Source: Azospirillum brasilense (lineage in GTDB: Bacteria > Pseudomonadota > Alphaproteobacteria > Azospirillales > Azospirillaceae). From it: 64,000 nucleotides of DNA. The position numbers were made by a program, and so were the translations under genes. The stretch's first letter is position 1. The number at the start of each line of letters is the position of its first letter. Positions 1-8,737 of this stretch are shown in pieces. The DNA lies in NCBI RefSeq assembly GCF_007827815.1, contig NZ_VITH01000005.1, positions 372,001 through 436,000 of the forward strand. Reading direction: 5' to 3'. The notes below the pieces were generated by a model. It saw only the letters and a program-made list of their open reading frames with translations. It ran no database searches and had not been told where the DNA came from.

Positions 1-249
1 AACATAGGGCGGACGGACGATGCGCGCAATGGAGAAGGGTGACGGCCCGGCTTCGACCGGCGTCGGCCGCGGTGCACGGGGCGGCTTCCCCAACACCCTC
101 TCCCATGGTCCGCCGCGCGACAACCATGCCGCGCGCCGGCCAGGGGCGGGGCCGCCCATGGCACGGTGCGGCGTCCGGCCTTTTCCCTTTACCGTCCCGC
201 GCCAGCCATGGACTATGGCGGCGCGAAGCGTGCCCTTGGGGGATCATTC

Positions 250-1566
250 ATGAAATGCGCGGTGATCATCCCGGTCGGGCCGGGGCACGATGGCTTGTCC
301 GAAGAGGCGGCCGCCTCCGTCGAGGCGGCGTTCCGCACTGGCCAGGGACCCTTTTCGGACGTGATGATCCTGCGCATTCCCGACCCGGACGGCGCGATCG
401 GCCGCTCGCGGTGCCGGAACTTCGGCGTCGAACACGCCATCCAACACGGTGCGGAATGGGTCTTCTTCCTGGACGCAGACGACCTGATGGATCCAAACGG
501 CTTCGCGGCGGTCCGCACCCATGTGGCGGACGTCGACGCCGTCTTCGGGATGATTGCCGAGCAGTGGGTCGGGTCGGACGCGGTGAGTCTGCGGGACAAG
601 CAGGTGGGGGCGACCACGCTTCTGAGCGACATCCTCCTGAACGACCCGTATCTGACGCTGCAAATGGGGCATTTCGTCCGCGCGCGCGTCGCGCGATCCA
701 TCCCGTTCGACGAGGCCATGGATACCGGCGAGGACTTCAAATACTACCTGGAGCTCTGGCGGACGCACCGATGCTGCAAGATCGGGCAGCCGCTCTTCAT
801 CAACCGGCGCGGCGCCCACTCCACCGGCCCGCGCTCGGCCGACGGCGGCGGGTGGCGCCAGGCCGTGACGCGGGTGTTCGGCGACTTCTTCCGCACCCAC
901 CCCATCGTGATCAACTTCGTGGTGTCCGGCGTGAAGGTCGGCTTCGCCATCGCCAACCCGTTCGACAGGATCCACCGCCATTACCTGCGCCGCGTCTTCT
1001 TCGAACAGGAGGAGCTGGACTGTCTGCGGGGTCTCGTTCCCGCCGGGTCGTCGATCCTGGAGATCGGCGCCAACGTCGGGAACCACGTCGTCTACTACGG
1101 CCTGTTCATGGCGCCGCGCCGCATCATCGCGGTCGAGCCCAACCCGGCGGCCCTGCACTTCCTGAAGAAGAACGTGGAGATCAACCGGCTCGACCCGGCG
1201 ACGGTCACCGTCCTGGAGTGCGGCGTCGGGGACCGTGCCGGTTCCTTCGACCTGTGCGTCGCCGACGAGGCCGACCTGGGGGCGGCGCGCCTCGTCCCGG
1301 CGGAGGGCGGGCGCGTCGCCGTCCACCCCATCGACGATCTCGTCCGGGAGCGCGTCGACTTCATCAAGATCGACGTCGCGGGCATGGAGATGGACGCGCT
1401 GTCCGGCGCCCGGAACACGATCGCCCTCCACAGGCCCATCCTGTTCATCGAGGTCGGGAGCGCCAACAGGGACGCCTTCTTCGACTGGGCCGGACGGAAC
1501 GGTTACCGAATCGCCAAGGAATTCCCGTGCGCCGACGCCTCGAACTGCGTGGCCGTGCCGGTGTGA
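250..1566 (+). CDS. Glycosyltransferase (GT2-like) fused to FkbM-family methyltransferase
   Basis: This 438-residue protein combines two enzymes. The N-terminal half (about residues 1-190) looks like a GT-A glycosyltransferase: it begins CAVIIPVGPG, has the divalent-metal motif FLDADD near residue 76 and a later MDTGEDF segment. The C-terminal half (about 260-438) is an FkbM-type SAM-dependent methyltransferase, shown by the SAM loop ILEIGANVGNH, the acidic VEPNP strand and the family signature DFIKIDVAGMEMDAL. I chose the ATG at 250 because the protein fold begins there; the open frame extends upstream to 166 without family-like sequence. It converges on the next gene with only 15 nt between stops. 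A role in modifying a surface polysaccharide or glycoprotein sugar is inferred; acceptor and linkage cannot be read from sequence. Confidence 0.85.
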   Translation: MKCAVIIPVGPGHDGLSEEAAASVEAAFRTGQGPFSDVMILRIPDPDGAIGRSRCRNFGVEHAIQHGAEWVFFLDADDLMDPNGFAAVRTHVADVDAVFGMIAEQWVGSDAVSLRDKQVGATTLLSDILLNDPYLTLQMGHFVRARVARSIPFDEAMDTGEDFKYYLELWRTHRCCKIGQPLFINRRGAHSTGPRSADGGGWRQAVTRVFGDFFRTHPIVINFVVSGVKVGFAIANPFDRIHRHYLRRVFFEQEELDCLRGLVPAGSSILEIGANVGNHVVYYGLFMAPRRIIAVEPNPAALHFLKKNVEINRLDPATVTVLECGVGDRAGSFDLCVADEADLGAARLVPAEGGRVAVHPIDDLVRERVDFIKIDVAGMEMDALSGARNTIALHRPILFIEVGSANRDAFFDWAGRNGYRIAKEFPCADASNCVAVPV

Positions 1567-1581
1567 GGCTGCCGGACGGGG

Positions 1582-2832
1582 TTACGGGATGCCCGGCCCG
1601 ACCCCCACCGGAATGACGCGGACGCCGTCCTGATCGGTCGGAATGTAGCGCCAGGGGTCGAGGACAACCGAGCCCGCCGGAAAGCGCAGACCGGCAAAGA
1701 CGCTGTGCTTCGCCCCGATCAGGTAGGTGGCGACGGGCAGCTCGCCCTCAACGAGAGGGGTGGAGTCCATGTGGGGGTCGATCAGGGTGACCGGGACGCC
1801 CCGCTCCTCCAGGATCGCGCGCAACAGCAGGGCCGGGCTGCCCGTGGCCATGTCGCAATCGGCCTTGAACGCCCAGCCCAGGATCACCTTGGGCGGCTCG
1901 TGGGCGCACATCAGGTCGGCAAGCCATTCGGTCTGCTTCTCGCGCGACCTCATGACGGCGTCGAAGGTGTCGAAGCTGAGATCCAGTTCGCGCGCCAGCC
2001 AGGACATGGCGATGTTGTCGCGGGGGTGGCAGCCGCCGCCGTCGCCCATGCCGCCCTTCATGTAGCTTGGGCTGATCAGCCGCCGGGACGCCAGCGCCAG
2101 ACAGTCCGTCACCGCGTCCACGTCGGTTCCCGGCAGCTTGTGGCACACCTCCATCATCGTGTTGGCGAAGGCGATCTTCATGCCGATGAAGGTGTTGTAG
2201 GCCACCTTGATCAGTTCGGCGTTCTCGAGGGCGGTGGCGTAGAACGGAGCGTCCGTGATGGTGCGGTAGAACGCTTCGGCGAGCGCGGCGGCTTCCCGAT
2301 CGTGTCGGCCGAAGAGAACGAACTCCGGTTGGAGGAAGTCGCGCATGGTCGTGCCCATGGCGATGAAGAACGGGTTGTAGCAGAGCTTGATGCGGGGCGT
2401 CAGGACGGGCAGGACGTGGCGGCGGATGGTCCCCGGCAGGACGGTGGAGATGATGACGACCACCGTGTCGCGCGACGCCACACGCGCCACGTCGCGGCAG
2501 GCGGCCACCAGATGCTCGTAATGGAAATCGGTCCGGCTGTCGGGAAGGCGCGTGATCCCCTCGTACAGGGGGTCGTGGGGGGTCTGGACCGCGATGAAAA
2601 GAAGGTCGGCGTGGTCGACGACCTCCTCCAGCGTTCCGAACCGCAGGCTGCTCGCTTCCAGATAGGGATCGAACGGTTCGCAGCCGTCCGGACCGGTTTC
2701 GGTGTAGGAGCGCCGCCCCTTGTTCATCACATCGGGGCGGACGTCGAAGCCCATCACGTCATGGCCCTTCAGCGCCATCGCCACCGCGCAGGGCAGGCCC
2801 AGCTTGCCCAGGCCGATCACGCCGATCCTCAT
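1582..2832 (-). CDS. UDP-glucose/GDP-mannose dehydrogenase family protein
   Basis: A 416-residue NAD-dependent nucleotide-sugar 6-dehydrogenase family enzyme. It starts with a Rossmann loop (MRIGVIGLGKLGLPCAVAMA). The central helical dimerisation segment contains NAELIKVAYNTFIGMKIAFAN. The catalytic cysteine motif is GGGCHPRDN, where the family usually has GGxCxPKD. The C-terminal UDP-binding domain includes ILGWAFKADCD. Such enzymes oxidise the C6 hydroxyl of UDP-glucose, GDP-mannose or N-acetylated UDP-sugars to uronic acids. Its ATG overlaps the stop of the upstream glycosyltransferase gene by 4 nt (ATGA), so the two are probably translationally coupled and serve one glycan pathway. The exact sugar substrate is not decidable from sequence. 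Confidence 0.88.
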   Translation of the reverse strand: MRIGVIGLGKLGLPCAVAMALKGHDVMGFDVRPDVMNKGRRSYTETGPDGCEPFDPYLEASSLRFGTLEEVVDHADLLFIAVQTPHDPLYEGITRLPDSRTDFHYEHLVAACRDVARVASRDTVVVIISTVLPGTIRRHVLPVLTPRIKLCYNPFFIAMGTTMRDFLQPEFVLFGRHDREAAALAEAFYRTITDAPFYATALENAELIKVAYNTFIGMKIAFANTMMEVCHKLPGTDVDAVTDCLALASRRLISPSYMKGGMGDGGGCHPRDNIAMSWLARELDLSFDTFDAVMRSREKQTEWLADLMCAHEPPKVILGWAFKADCDMATGSPALLLRAILEERGVPVTLIDPHMDSTPLVEGELPVATYLIGAKHSVFAGLRFPAGSVVLDPWRYIPTDQDGVRVIPVGVGPGIP

Positions 2833-3593
2833 TGGGCGTCTCCCGTTTCGACCGGACGGTCGCCGCTGGAACGGATGATGGCCGCGAGCCGGTCGGCGTC
2901 GCGCTGCCGCACCGGCCACGTGCGATCCAGTATCAGCATGTCGCGGGCGATCCTCTCGCGGTTTTCCCCCGACCGATGGCGCAGGTAGGTTTCGTCGAGT
3001 TCCGATTTGCCGACCGAGAAGTGGCGGTGCTCCACCGTCACATCGCCGATGAAATGCAGTCGCTCGACCCGCTTGGCCACGTCCATGATCCAGGTGTCGT
3101 TGGCGATGAACTCGAAGACGCCGGGGGTGAAGTAGCCCAGTGTCTCGTACCAGCGGCGGCTGACGACCGGAAAGGCACAATGCTTCTCGCCATTGATGCC
3201 GTCTTCGAACCACATGCAGTAAACGTCGTCGGGGAACTTGGCGATTTCCTGGTCCAGGCGATGGTCCCATCCCGACTGGACATAGACCTGGTCGTCGTTG
3301 GCCATCATCAGGACATCGCCGGTGCAGGAGGCGGCGAGGTCGTTCCAGGAGAGGGAGACGCTTTTCGGGGGGCCGACCAGCGCCGTGAAGCGGCGCAACT
3401 GGACCCCGACCTCGGCCAACGCCTCGAACATCCGTTTGTAGTCGGGCAAAGCGGGGTCGTCGGAGTCGACATAGGCCAGGACTTCGACCCGTTCCACCGC
3501 CCCCGCGGTAGCGGCGACGCTTTCGATCAGCCGCTGCAGCCCATCCGGCCGCCCGCGGGTGGGACAAAGGAGGGAATAATTCAGAGTCCGCAT
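2829..3593 (-). CDS. Glycosyltransferase family 2-like protein
   Basis: About 254 residues. The protein opens with MRTLNYSLLCPTRGRPDGL, typical of small GT-A glycosyltransferases (the S/P-TRGRP signature), and carries acidic metal/nucleotide motifs VDSDDP near residue 44 and MANDDQVY near residue 100. I placed the start at the ATG at 3593 because homology-like sequence begins there; an in-frame ATG at 3665 would add 24 residues of low-complexity sequence. The ribosome binding site is weak at both. It is the first gene of a two-gene unit with the nucleotide-sugar dehydrogenase, overlapping it by 4 nt. It probably adds a sugar to a surface glycan; donor and acceptor are unknown. Confidence 0.78.
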   Translation of the reverse strand: MRTLNYSLLCPTRGRPDGLQRLIESVAATAGAVERVEVLAYVDSDDPALPDYKRMFEALAEVGVQLRRFTALVGPPKSVSLSWNDLAASCTGDVLMMANDDQVYVQSGWDHRLDQEIAKFPDDVYCMWFEDGINGEKHCAFPVVSRRWYETLGYFTPGVFEFIANDTWIMDVAKRVERLHFIGDVTVEHRHFSVGKSELDETYLRHRSGENRERIARDMLILDRTWPVRQRDADRLAAIIRSSGDRPVETGDAQ

Positions 3594-3922
3594 AGGGCCG
3601 TCCCAGATGTCGCTGTCACCGGGGTCATGGTGTGGTTTCCGGCGACGTTCTACGGTTTCACGCAAGGACCGACGTTTGGAGGGAAGGGAGTGCTCGCCCG
3701 AAGATTGAACAAGGGTGCGAGTGGCCCGACGACCTTAGGGTGCGATCCAACGCAAATTCCATCGGGCGCACAATAGACCAGGGATGTCCCAACCGGGAAG
3801 GGAAAGCGTGGCGGGCGTCATGCCATTCTCGCGATGTCACGCGCTCCGCCGCTTCGTCGGTACCGATCCGCAATCGTCCGGGACAGCTCGCCGCTGCGCT
3901 GTCCCCTGCCTCGCCCCCTCCG
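3594..3922. other. Intergenic region with a hairpin after glgA
   Basis: No convincing gene lies here. It should contain the promoter of the leftward glycosyltransferase unit and the 3' end of the glgCA transcript. I see one perfect 8-bp inverted repeat, GGGACAGC at 3880-3887 and GCTGTCCC at 3898-3905, with a 10-nt loop, just beyond the glgA stop. It lacks a T-run on the minus strand, so it is at best a transcript-end stabiliser or a weak terminator. Confidence 0.4.
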
Positions 3923-5416
3923 TCACCCCACCAGAACCGGCGCCACCGCGCGGTACAGCTCCATGTACTCCTCCGCCGGACCGTGCCAGCCGAAGTCGCG
4001 GGTCATCGCGTGCTGCTGCAGGACGTGCCAGCGCTCGGGCTTGCGGTAGAGGGTGGCGGCGCGGCGCAGCGCCCAGGTCAGCTCCTGGACGTTGGCGTTG
4101 ACGAACTGGAAGCCCGTCGCGCTGCCGTCGTTCACCGCCGCCGGGTTGGCGTCCACGATGGTGTCGGCGAGGCCGCCGGTGCGGCGGACCAGCGGCAGGG
4201 TGCCGTACTTCAAAGCGTACATCTGGGTCAGGCCGCAGGGCTCCGACCGCGAGGGCACCAGGAACAGGTCGGCGCCGGCCTGGATGCGGTGGGACAGCGC
4301 CTCGTCATAGCCGATGCGCACGCCGACCGACTTCGGGTACCAAGTGGCGAGATGGCGGAAGCCGGCCTCCAGCGCCGGTTCGCCGTTGCCGAGAACGGCG
4401 AGCTGGCCGCCCCAGGCGATCCATTGCGACGCCGCCTCCAGCACCAGATCCAGCCCCTTGTGGCCGGTCAGGCGGCTGACCACCGCGGCCAGCGGGGCGT
4501 CGGGTCGGCGGTCCAGCCCGAAGGTCGCCTGGAGGTCGGCCTTGCACAGGTCCTTGCCGCCGAGGTCGGCGGCGCCGTAGCGGGCGGCGATGTGCGGGTC
4601 GGCGGCCGGGTCCCAGATCGCGTAGTCCACGCCGTTGAGGATGCCCGTCAGCGCCTCGGCCCGCGTGGCGAGCAGCCCCTCCAGGCCGGAGCCGTGCTCG
4701 GCCGTCTGGATCTCGTGGGCGTAGGTCGGGCTGACCGTGGTCAGGCGGTCGGAATAGAAGCAGCCGGCCTTGAGGAAGCCGACGCCGCCGTAATACTCCA
4801 CCCCGTCGATCCGGAAGGCGGCCGACGGCAGGCCGAGGTCGCTCATCATCCAGGCGCCGAACAGGCCCTGGTAGGCGATGTTGTGGATCGTCGTCACCGT
4901 GCCCGGCCGGAACGGCCCGGCGAAGCGGTCGGGGCGCAGTTCCAGATAGGCCGGGATCAGGCCGGTCTGCCAGTCGTGCCCGTGCAGCACGTCGGGACGC
5001 CACCAGGGGTCGAGGCCGTCCTCCGCCGCGAAGCCCGCCGCGCACCAGGACAGGGCGGCGAAGCGTTCGGCGTTGTCGGGCCAGTCCTTGCCGTCCGGCC
5101 CCAGATAGGGGTTGCCGGGCCGGTCGTAGAGCGCCGGCGCGTCCAGCGCGTAGGCCAGAACCCCGGCCGGCGTCCGTCCGATCCGCAAGGTCGCCGGGGC
5201 GCCCCCGGGCCGGTCGGTGCCGGGCAGATCGGTCAGGGGCTTGCCGACCGGCTGCAGGTCGGTCAGCCCGTTCAGCACCGCCGGATAGCCGGGCAGCAGC
5301 AGGCGGACCTCGGCTCCGGCGCGGTTCAGGGCGGGGGGCAGGGCGGCGGAGACATCGGCCAGCCCGCCGGTCTTCACCAGGGGGTAGCATTCCGGCGTTA
5401 TGTACAGGACGCGCAT
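3923..5416 (-). CDS. glgA: Glycogen synthase (ADP-glucose type)
   Basis: A 497-residue GT5 glycogen synthase that transfers glucose from ADP-glucose to the non-reducing end of an alpha-1,4-glucan. The N-terminus MRVLYITPECYPLVKTGGLADV contains the KTGGLADV ADP-glucose-binding motif. An HGHDW segment lies near residue 142. The C-terminal GT-B domain has the catalytic region PSRSEPCGLTQMYALKYG followed by RRTGGLADT. Length matches the family (about 480). I chose the ATG at 5416 because KTGGL must lie about 15 residues from the start; upstream in-frame sequence is not family-like. The gene follows glgC on the same strand with an 80-nt gap that holds a GC hairpin, so glgC-glgA form an operon for glycogen storage. 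Confidence 0.96.
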   Translation of the reverse strand: MRVLYITPECYPLVKTGGLADVSAALPPALNRAGAEVRLLLPGYPAVLNGLTDLQPVGKPLTDLPGTDRPGGAPATLRIGRTPAGVLAYALDAPALYDRPGNPYLGPDGKDWPDNAERFAALSWCAAGFAAEDGLDPWWRPDVLHGHDWQTGLIPAYLELRPDRFAGPFRPGTVTTIHNIAYQGLFGAWMMSDLGLPSAAFRIDGVEYYGGVGFLKAGCFYSDRLTTVSPTYAHEIQTAEHGSGLEGLLATRAEALTGILNGVDYAIWDPAADPHIAARYGAADLGGKDLCKADLQATFGLDRRPDAPLAAVVSRLTGHKGLDLVLEAASQWIAWGGQLAVLGNGEPALEAGFRHLATWYPKSVGVRIGYDEALSHRIQAGADLFLVPSRSEPCGLTQMYALKYGTLPLVRRTGGLADTIVDANPAAVNDGSATGFQFVNANVQELTWALRRAATLYRKPERWHVLQQHAMTRDFGWHGPAEEYMELYRAVAPVLVG

Positions 5417-5457
5417 GGAGGCGGGGTCTTTCGGTTTCTTCTTGGTCTTGCTCACCG

Positions 5458-5486
5458 CCCCCTCGCCCCCAGGGGGGCGAAGGGGG
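5458..5486 (-). repeat. GC-rich hairpin between glgC and glgA
   Basis: CCCCCTCGCCCCC at 5458-5470 pairs with GGGGGCGA plus GGGGG at 5473-5486, with one bulged base and a 2-nt loop. No T-run follows on the transcribed strand, so it should not terminate; a role in stabilising the upstream glgC segment or tuning glgA expression is inferred. Confidence 0.5.
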
Positions 5487-5496
5487 ATGGGAGGGG

Positions 5497-6768
5497 TCAG
5501 TCCTTGGGCAGGCGGTCGATCATGTCCTGGGTGATCAGGCAGACGCCGCCCTCGCTGCGGTGGAAGCGCTTGGCGTCCAGCTCCGGGTCCTCGCCGACGA
5601 CCAGCCCCTCGGGGATCACCACGCCGCGGTCGATCACCACCTTGGTCAGGCGGCAGTGACGGCCGATGTCGACGTCCGGCAAGACCACCGCCTGGTGCAG
5701 CTCGCTGAAGGAGTTGACGCGCACCTCGCTGAACAGCAGCGAGTTCTTCACCAGCGAACCGGAGATGATGCAGCCGCCCGACACCAGGCTGTCCACCGCC
5801 ATGCCGCGCCGGTTCTCGTCGTCGAAGACGAACTTCGCCGGGGGAAGCTGCTCCTGGTAGGTGAAGATCGGCCACTCGCGGTCGTACATGTTGAGCTGCG
5901 GCGTGACGTGGCAGAGGTCGAGGTTGGCCTCCCAATAGGCGTCGATGGTGCCGACGTCGCGCCAGTAGGGTTCGGACTCGTGGCCGTTCAGGATGGCGGA
6001 ATCGGCGAAGTCGTGGGCCATCACCCGCGCCCCGCTGGTCACCAGATGCGGGATGATGTCCTTGCCGAAGTCGCGGGACGAGGCGGGGTCGTTGAAGTCG
6101 CGCTCCAACTGGTCATAGAGGAACTGCGCGTTGAAGACGTAGATGCCCATGCTGGCCAGCGACTTGTCCGGATTGCCCGGCATCGGCGGCGGGTCGGCGG
6201 GCTTCTCGACGAAGTCGATGACGCGCTGGGTCTCGTCCACATGCATCACGCCGAAGCCGGTCGCCTGGGCGCGCGGCACCTGGATGCAGGGGATCGTCAC
6301 ATCGGCCTTCTTAGCGATGTGGTCGAGCAGCAGCGCGCCGTAATCCATCTTGTAGATGTGGTCGCCGGCCAGGATCAGGATGTATTCCGGCTCATGGTCG
6401 CGCAGGATGTCCAGGTTCTGGTACACCGCGTCGGCGGTGCCCTGGTACCAGGCGGTCTCGCTGATGCGTTGCTGCGCGGGCAGCAGGTCGCAGAACTCGT
6501 TCATCTCGCCGCGGAAGAAGTTCCAGCCGCGCTGCAGATGGCGCAGCAGGCTGTGCGACTTGTACTGCGTCAGCACGCCGATGCGGCGGAAGCCCGAATT
6601 GATGCAGTTCGACAGCGCGAAGTCGATGATCCGGAACTTGCCGCCGAAATAGGTGGCCGGCTTGGCGCGACGGTCGGTCAGCTGCTTCAGCCGGCTGCCC
6701 CGGCCACCGGCCAGGACGAGGGCCACGGCGCGGCGCGGCGCCAGCCGCAGATCCCGTTTGTCGAGCAT
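5497..6768 (-). CDS. glgC: Glucose-1-phosphate adenylyltransferase
   Basis: A 423-residue ADP-glucose pyrophosphorylase, the committed step of glycogen synthesis (glucose-1-phosphate plus ATP gives ADP-glucose plus PPi). The pyrophosphorylase signature LAGGRGSRL is at residues 19-27. Other family motifs are [21 protein letters not shown], the substrate loop [21 protein letters not shown] with the catalytic aspartate, and FVEKPADPP. The C-terminal third is a left-handed beta-helix typical of the allosteric domain. The ATG at 6768 is preceded by a strong purine-rich site (AAAGGGGAGA on the minus strand). Length matches bacterial GlgC (about 420-430). It heads the glgC-glgA operon and is divergent from amtB. 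Confidence 0.97.
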   Translation of the reverse strand: MLDKRDLRLAPRRAVALVLAGGRGSRLKQLTDRRAKPATYFGGKFRIIDFALSNCINSGFRRIGVLTQYKSHSLLRHLQRGWNFFRGEMNEFCDLLPAQQRISETAWYQGTADAVYQNLDILRDHEPEYILILAGDHIYKMDYGALLLDHIAKKADVTIPCIQVPRAQATGFGVMHVDETQRVIDFVEKPADPPPMPGNPDKSLASMGIYVFNAQFLYDQLERDFNDPASSRDFGKDIIPHLVTSGARVMAHDFADSAILNGHESEPYWRDVGTIDAYWEANLDLCHVTPQLNMYDREWPIFTYQEQLPPAKFVFDDENRRGMAVDSLVSGGCIISGSLVKNSLLFSEVRVNSFSELHQAVVLPDVDIGRHCRLTKVVIDRGVVIPEGLVVGEDPELDAKRFHRSEGGVCLITQDMIDRLPKD

Positions 6769-7105
6769 GTGTCTCCCCTTTCGGTTCTCTTTTTTGCTGT
6801 CGGCCATCCGGAAGCGTCCGGCAGACCCGTGTGGGCGGGGACCGCTTGTCCCCGGTCCCGTCCGGCTCCGCCGGTCAAGAGCTGACCGTGCCACATTTCC
6901 CGGGGGCGGGCCAATAGGCCGAGGGGAACAGGCCGGAAATAGAAGGGGTTGCCCAACGGTTGTGCGGAATTGAGGCGCAGTGTTGTGCACAATAAACAGG
7001 CAAGCGCGCGTGAAACGGGCGTGCGGCGCCTTGATGGGAAGCAACCGGCCCACAATCCACGGGCGAATCACCCGGCAACGCAAGGCTTTGGGTGGTTCGA
7101 TTTTC

Positions 7106-7122
7106 TGCCCAATTTCTGGGCA
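7106..7122 (+). promoter_or_regulatory. NtrC-like dyad upstream of amtB
   Basis: TGCCCAATTTCTGGGCA is a 17-bp dyad (7-bp arms extending to 7105-7123) with the spacing and AT centre of NtrC sites, whose consensus is close to TGCACYAWWWTRGTGCA. It lies about 84-100 bp upstream of the candidate sigma54 element, the usual distance for an enhancer. The 6769-7315 intergenic region otherwise contains no gene. TTGTGCACAA at 6983-6992 is a second small palindrome of unknown meaning. Confidence 0.5.
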
Positions 7123-7205
7123 GCGCAGGCGCGCGACTCGGGTCCTATGCTGCTTTGCGGTCATCCGAAAGGCCGCAACCCCCGCGATTCCTAGCCCTTT
7201 TGGGT

Positions 7206-7221
7206 TGGCACGCTTCTTGAA
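7206..7221 (+). promoter_or_regulatory. Sigma54-type -24/-12 promoter of amtB
   Basis: TGGCAC (7206-7211), five bases, TTGAA (7217-7221). The -24 half is a perfect match to the RpoN consensus (TGGCAC-N5-TTGCA); the -12 half has TTGA instead of TTGC. It is about 95 bp before the amtB start. Nitrogen-regulated amtB genes of proteobacteria commonly use RpoN with NtrC, which fits the dyad seen upstream. Confidence 0.65.
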
Positions 7222-7315
7222 GACAAATCGGCGTACACGGCCCCCTCCCGCCGCCCCGTCTGTACCGGGGACGGGGCGAAACGGGCCAGAAGCATTCGAA
7301 TAAAGAGGAGCCTCG

Positions 7316-8632
7316 ATGAGCCGTCTCTTCACCCTCGCCGCGCCGACGATGGCGGCGATTCTGGGCTTGGCCGGTCTGCCTGCCGCCGCCCTCGCCCAGG
7401 AAGCGGCCGCCGCCGCGGCCGAGCCCACCCTGAGCAGCGGCGACACGGCTTGGATGCTGGTCGCCACGGCGCTGGTCCTGTTCATGACCATCCCGGGTCT
7501 GGCGCTGTTCTACGGCGGCATGGTCCGCAAGATGAACGTGCTGGCCATCGTGATGCAGAGCTTCGCGATCTGCTGCCTGGTCAGCATCCTGTGGTTCTTC
7601 GCCGGTTACAGCATCGCCTTCACCGAAGGCACCCCCTATTTCGGCGGCCTGTCGAAGTTCATGCTGGCCGGCATCACCAAGGACGGCCTGTCGGGCGTCA
7701 TTCCGGAGACGGTCTTCATCGTCTTCCAGATGACCTTCGCCATCATCACCCCGGCCCTGATCACCGGCGCCTTCGCCGACCGCATGAAGTTCTCCTCCAT
7801 GCTGGTCTTCACGGGCCTGTGGTCGCTGATCGTCTACGCGCCGATCACCCACTGGGTCTGGGGTCCGGGCGGCTATCTGGCGGGTGACGGCGTGCTCGAC
7901 TACGCCGGCGGCACCGTAGTGCACATCAACGCGGGCGTGGCCGGTCTCGTCGCCGCCATCGTGCTGGGCAAGCGCAAGGGCTACCCGAACGAGAACTTCG
8001 CCCCGCACAACCTCGTGCTCAGCCTGATCGGCGCCTCGATGCTGTGGGTCGGCTGGTTCGGCTTCAACGCGGGCTCCGCCGTGGCCGCCGACGGCCGTGC
8101 GGGCATGGCCATGCTGGTCACGCAGATCGCCGCCGCCACCGCCGCCATGTCCTGGCTGCTGGTCGAGTGGGCCACCAAGGGCAAGCCCTCGGTCCTCGGC
8201 ATCATCTCCGGCGCCGTCGCCGGTCTGGTCGCCATCACCCCGGCCTCGGGCTTCGTCGGTCCGACCGGCGCCCTGGTCATCGGTCTGGTCGCCGGCGTGG
8301 TCTGCTACTGGGGCGCCACCGGCCTCAAGCGCGCCCTCGGCTATGACGACTCGCTGGACGCCTTCGGCGTGCACGGCGTGGGCGGCATCGTCGGCGCCAT
8401 CCTGACCGGCGTCTTCGCCCAGGAAGCCATCGGCGGCACCGCCGGCGCCCTGGAAGGCAACGTCGGCCAGATCTGGACGCAGGTCTACGGCATCCTCGCC
8501 ACCGTCGCCTACTCGGCGGTCGGCTCTTTCATCATCCTGAAGGTCATCGACGTGGTGATGGGCCTGCGCGTCGACGAGGACGTCGAGCGCGACGGCCTGG
8601 ACCTCGCCCTGCACGGCGAGACCATCCACTAA
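7316..8632 (+). CDS. amtB: Ammonium transporter
   Basis: A 438-residue inner-membrane Amt/MEP channel that moves ammonium into the cell. An N-terminal signal-like segment ends near [10 protein letters not shown] (about residues 20-28) and about eleven membrane spans follow. Diagnostic motifs are the pore histidines in [10 protein letters not shown] and [10 protein letters not shown], the conserved [10 protein letters not shown] loop and the final [16 protein letters not shown] tail that contacts PII proteins in this family. GAGGAG at 7302-7310 precedes the ATG by a suitable distance. No PII gene (glnK/glnZ) is adjacent, so the gene appears monocistronic; a strong terminator follows at 8669. 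Control by RpoN/NtrC is suggested by the upstream elements. Confidence 0.97.
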   Translation: MSRLFTLAAPTMAAILGLAGLPAAALAQEAAAAAAEPTLSSGDTAWMLVATALVLFMTIPGLALFYGGMVRKMNVLAIVMQSFAICCLVSILWFFAGYSIAFTEGTPYFGGLSKFMLAGITKDGLSGVIPETVFIVFQMTFAIITPALITGAFADRMKFSSMLVFTGLWSLIVYAPITHWVWGPGGYLAGDGVLDYAGGTVVHINAGVAGLVAAIVLGKRKGYPNENFAPHNLVLSLIGASMLWVGWFGFNAGSAVAADGRAGMAMLVTQIAAATAAMSWLLVEWATKGKPSVLGIISGAVAGLVAITPASGFVGPTGALVIGLVAGVVCYWGATGLKRALGYDDSLDAFGVHGVGGIVGAILTGVFAQEAIGGTAGALEGNVGQIWTQVYGILATVAYSAVGSFIILKVIDVVMGLRVDEDVERDGLDLALHGETIH

Positions 8633-8668
8633 GCACTCTTTGCAGCCTGGTTGTTTCCTCCATGAACT

Positions 8669-8702
8669 TCCGCCGCCGGGGCCTCCCGGCGGCGGATTTT
8701 TC
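8669..8702 (+). terminator. Intrinsic terminator of amtB
   Basis: A perfect 12-bp stem (TCCGCCGCCGGG at 8669-8680 with CCCGGCGGCGGA at 8685-8696), GCCT loop, then TTTTTC. It lies 37 bp after the amtB stop and before the converging methyltransferase gene. Confidence 0.92.
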
Positions 8703-8737
8703 ATGTCGGGGCCCCGACGTCAGGGGCCGTGACGCGC

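Noticed and set aside
20-253. 77-residue frame at the window start
   Set aside because: Overlaps the start of the glycosyltransferase gene and has no protein-like character.
1705-2988. Long plus-strand frame opposite the nucleotide-sugar dehydrogenase
   Set aside because: Opposite to a gene with Rossmann loop and catalytic cysteine; composition is that of a shadow frame.
3632-5659. Long plus-strand frame opposite glgA
   Set aside because: Antisense shadow of glgA; glgA shows all catalytic motifs.
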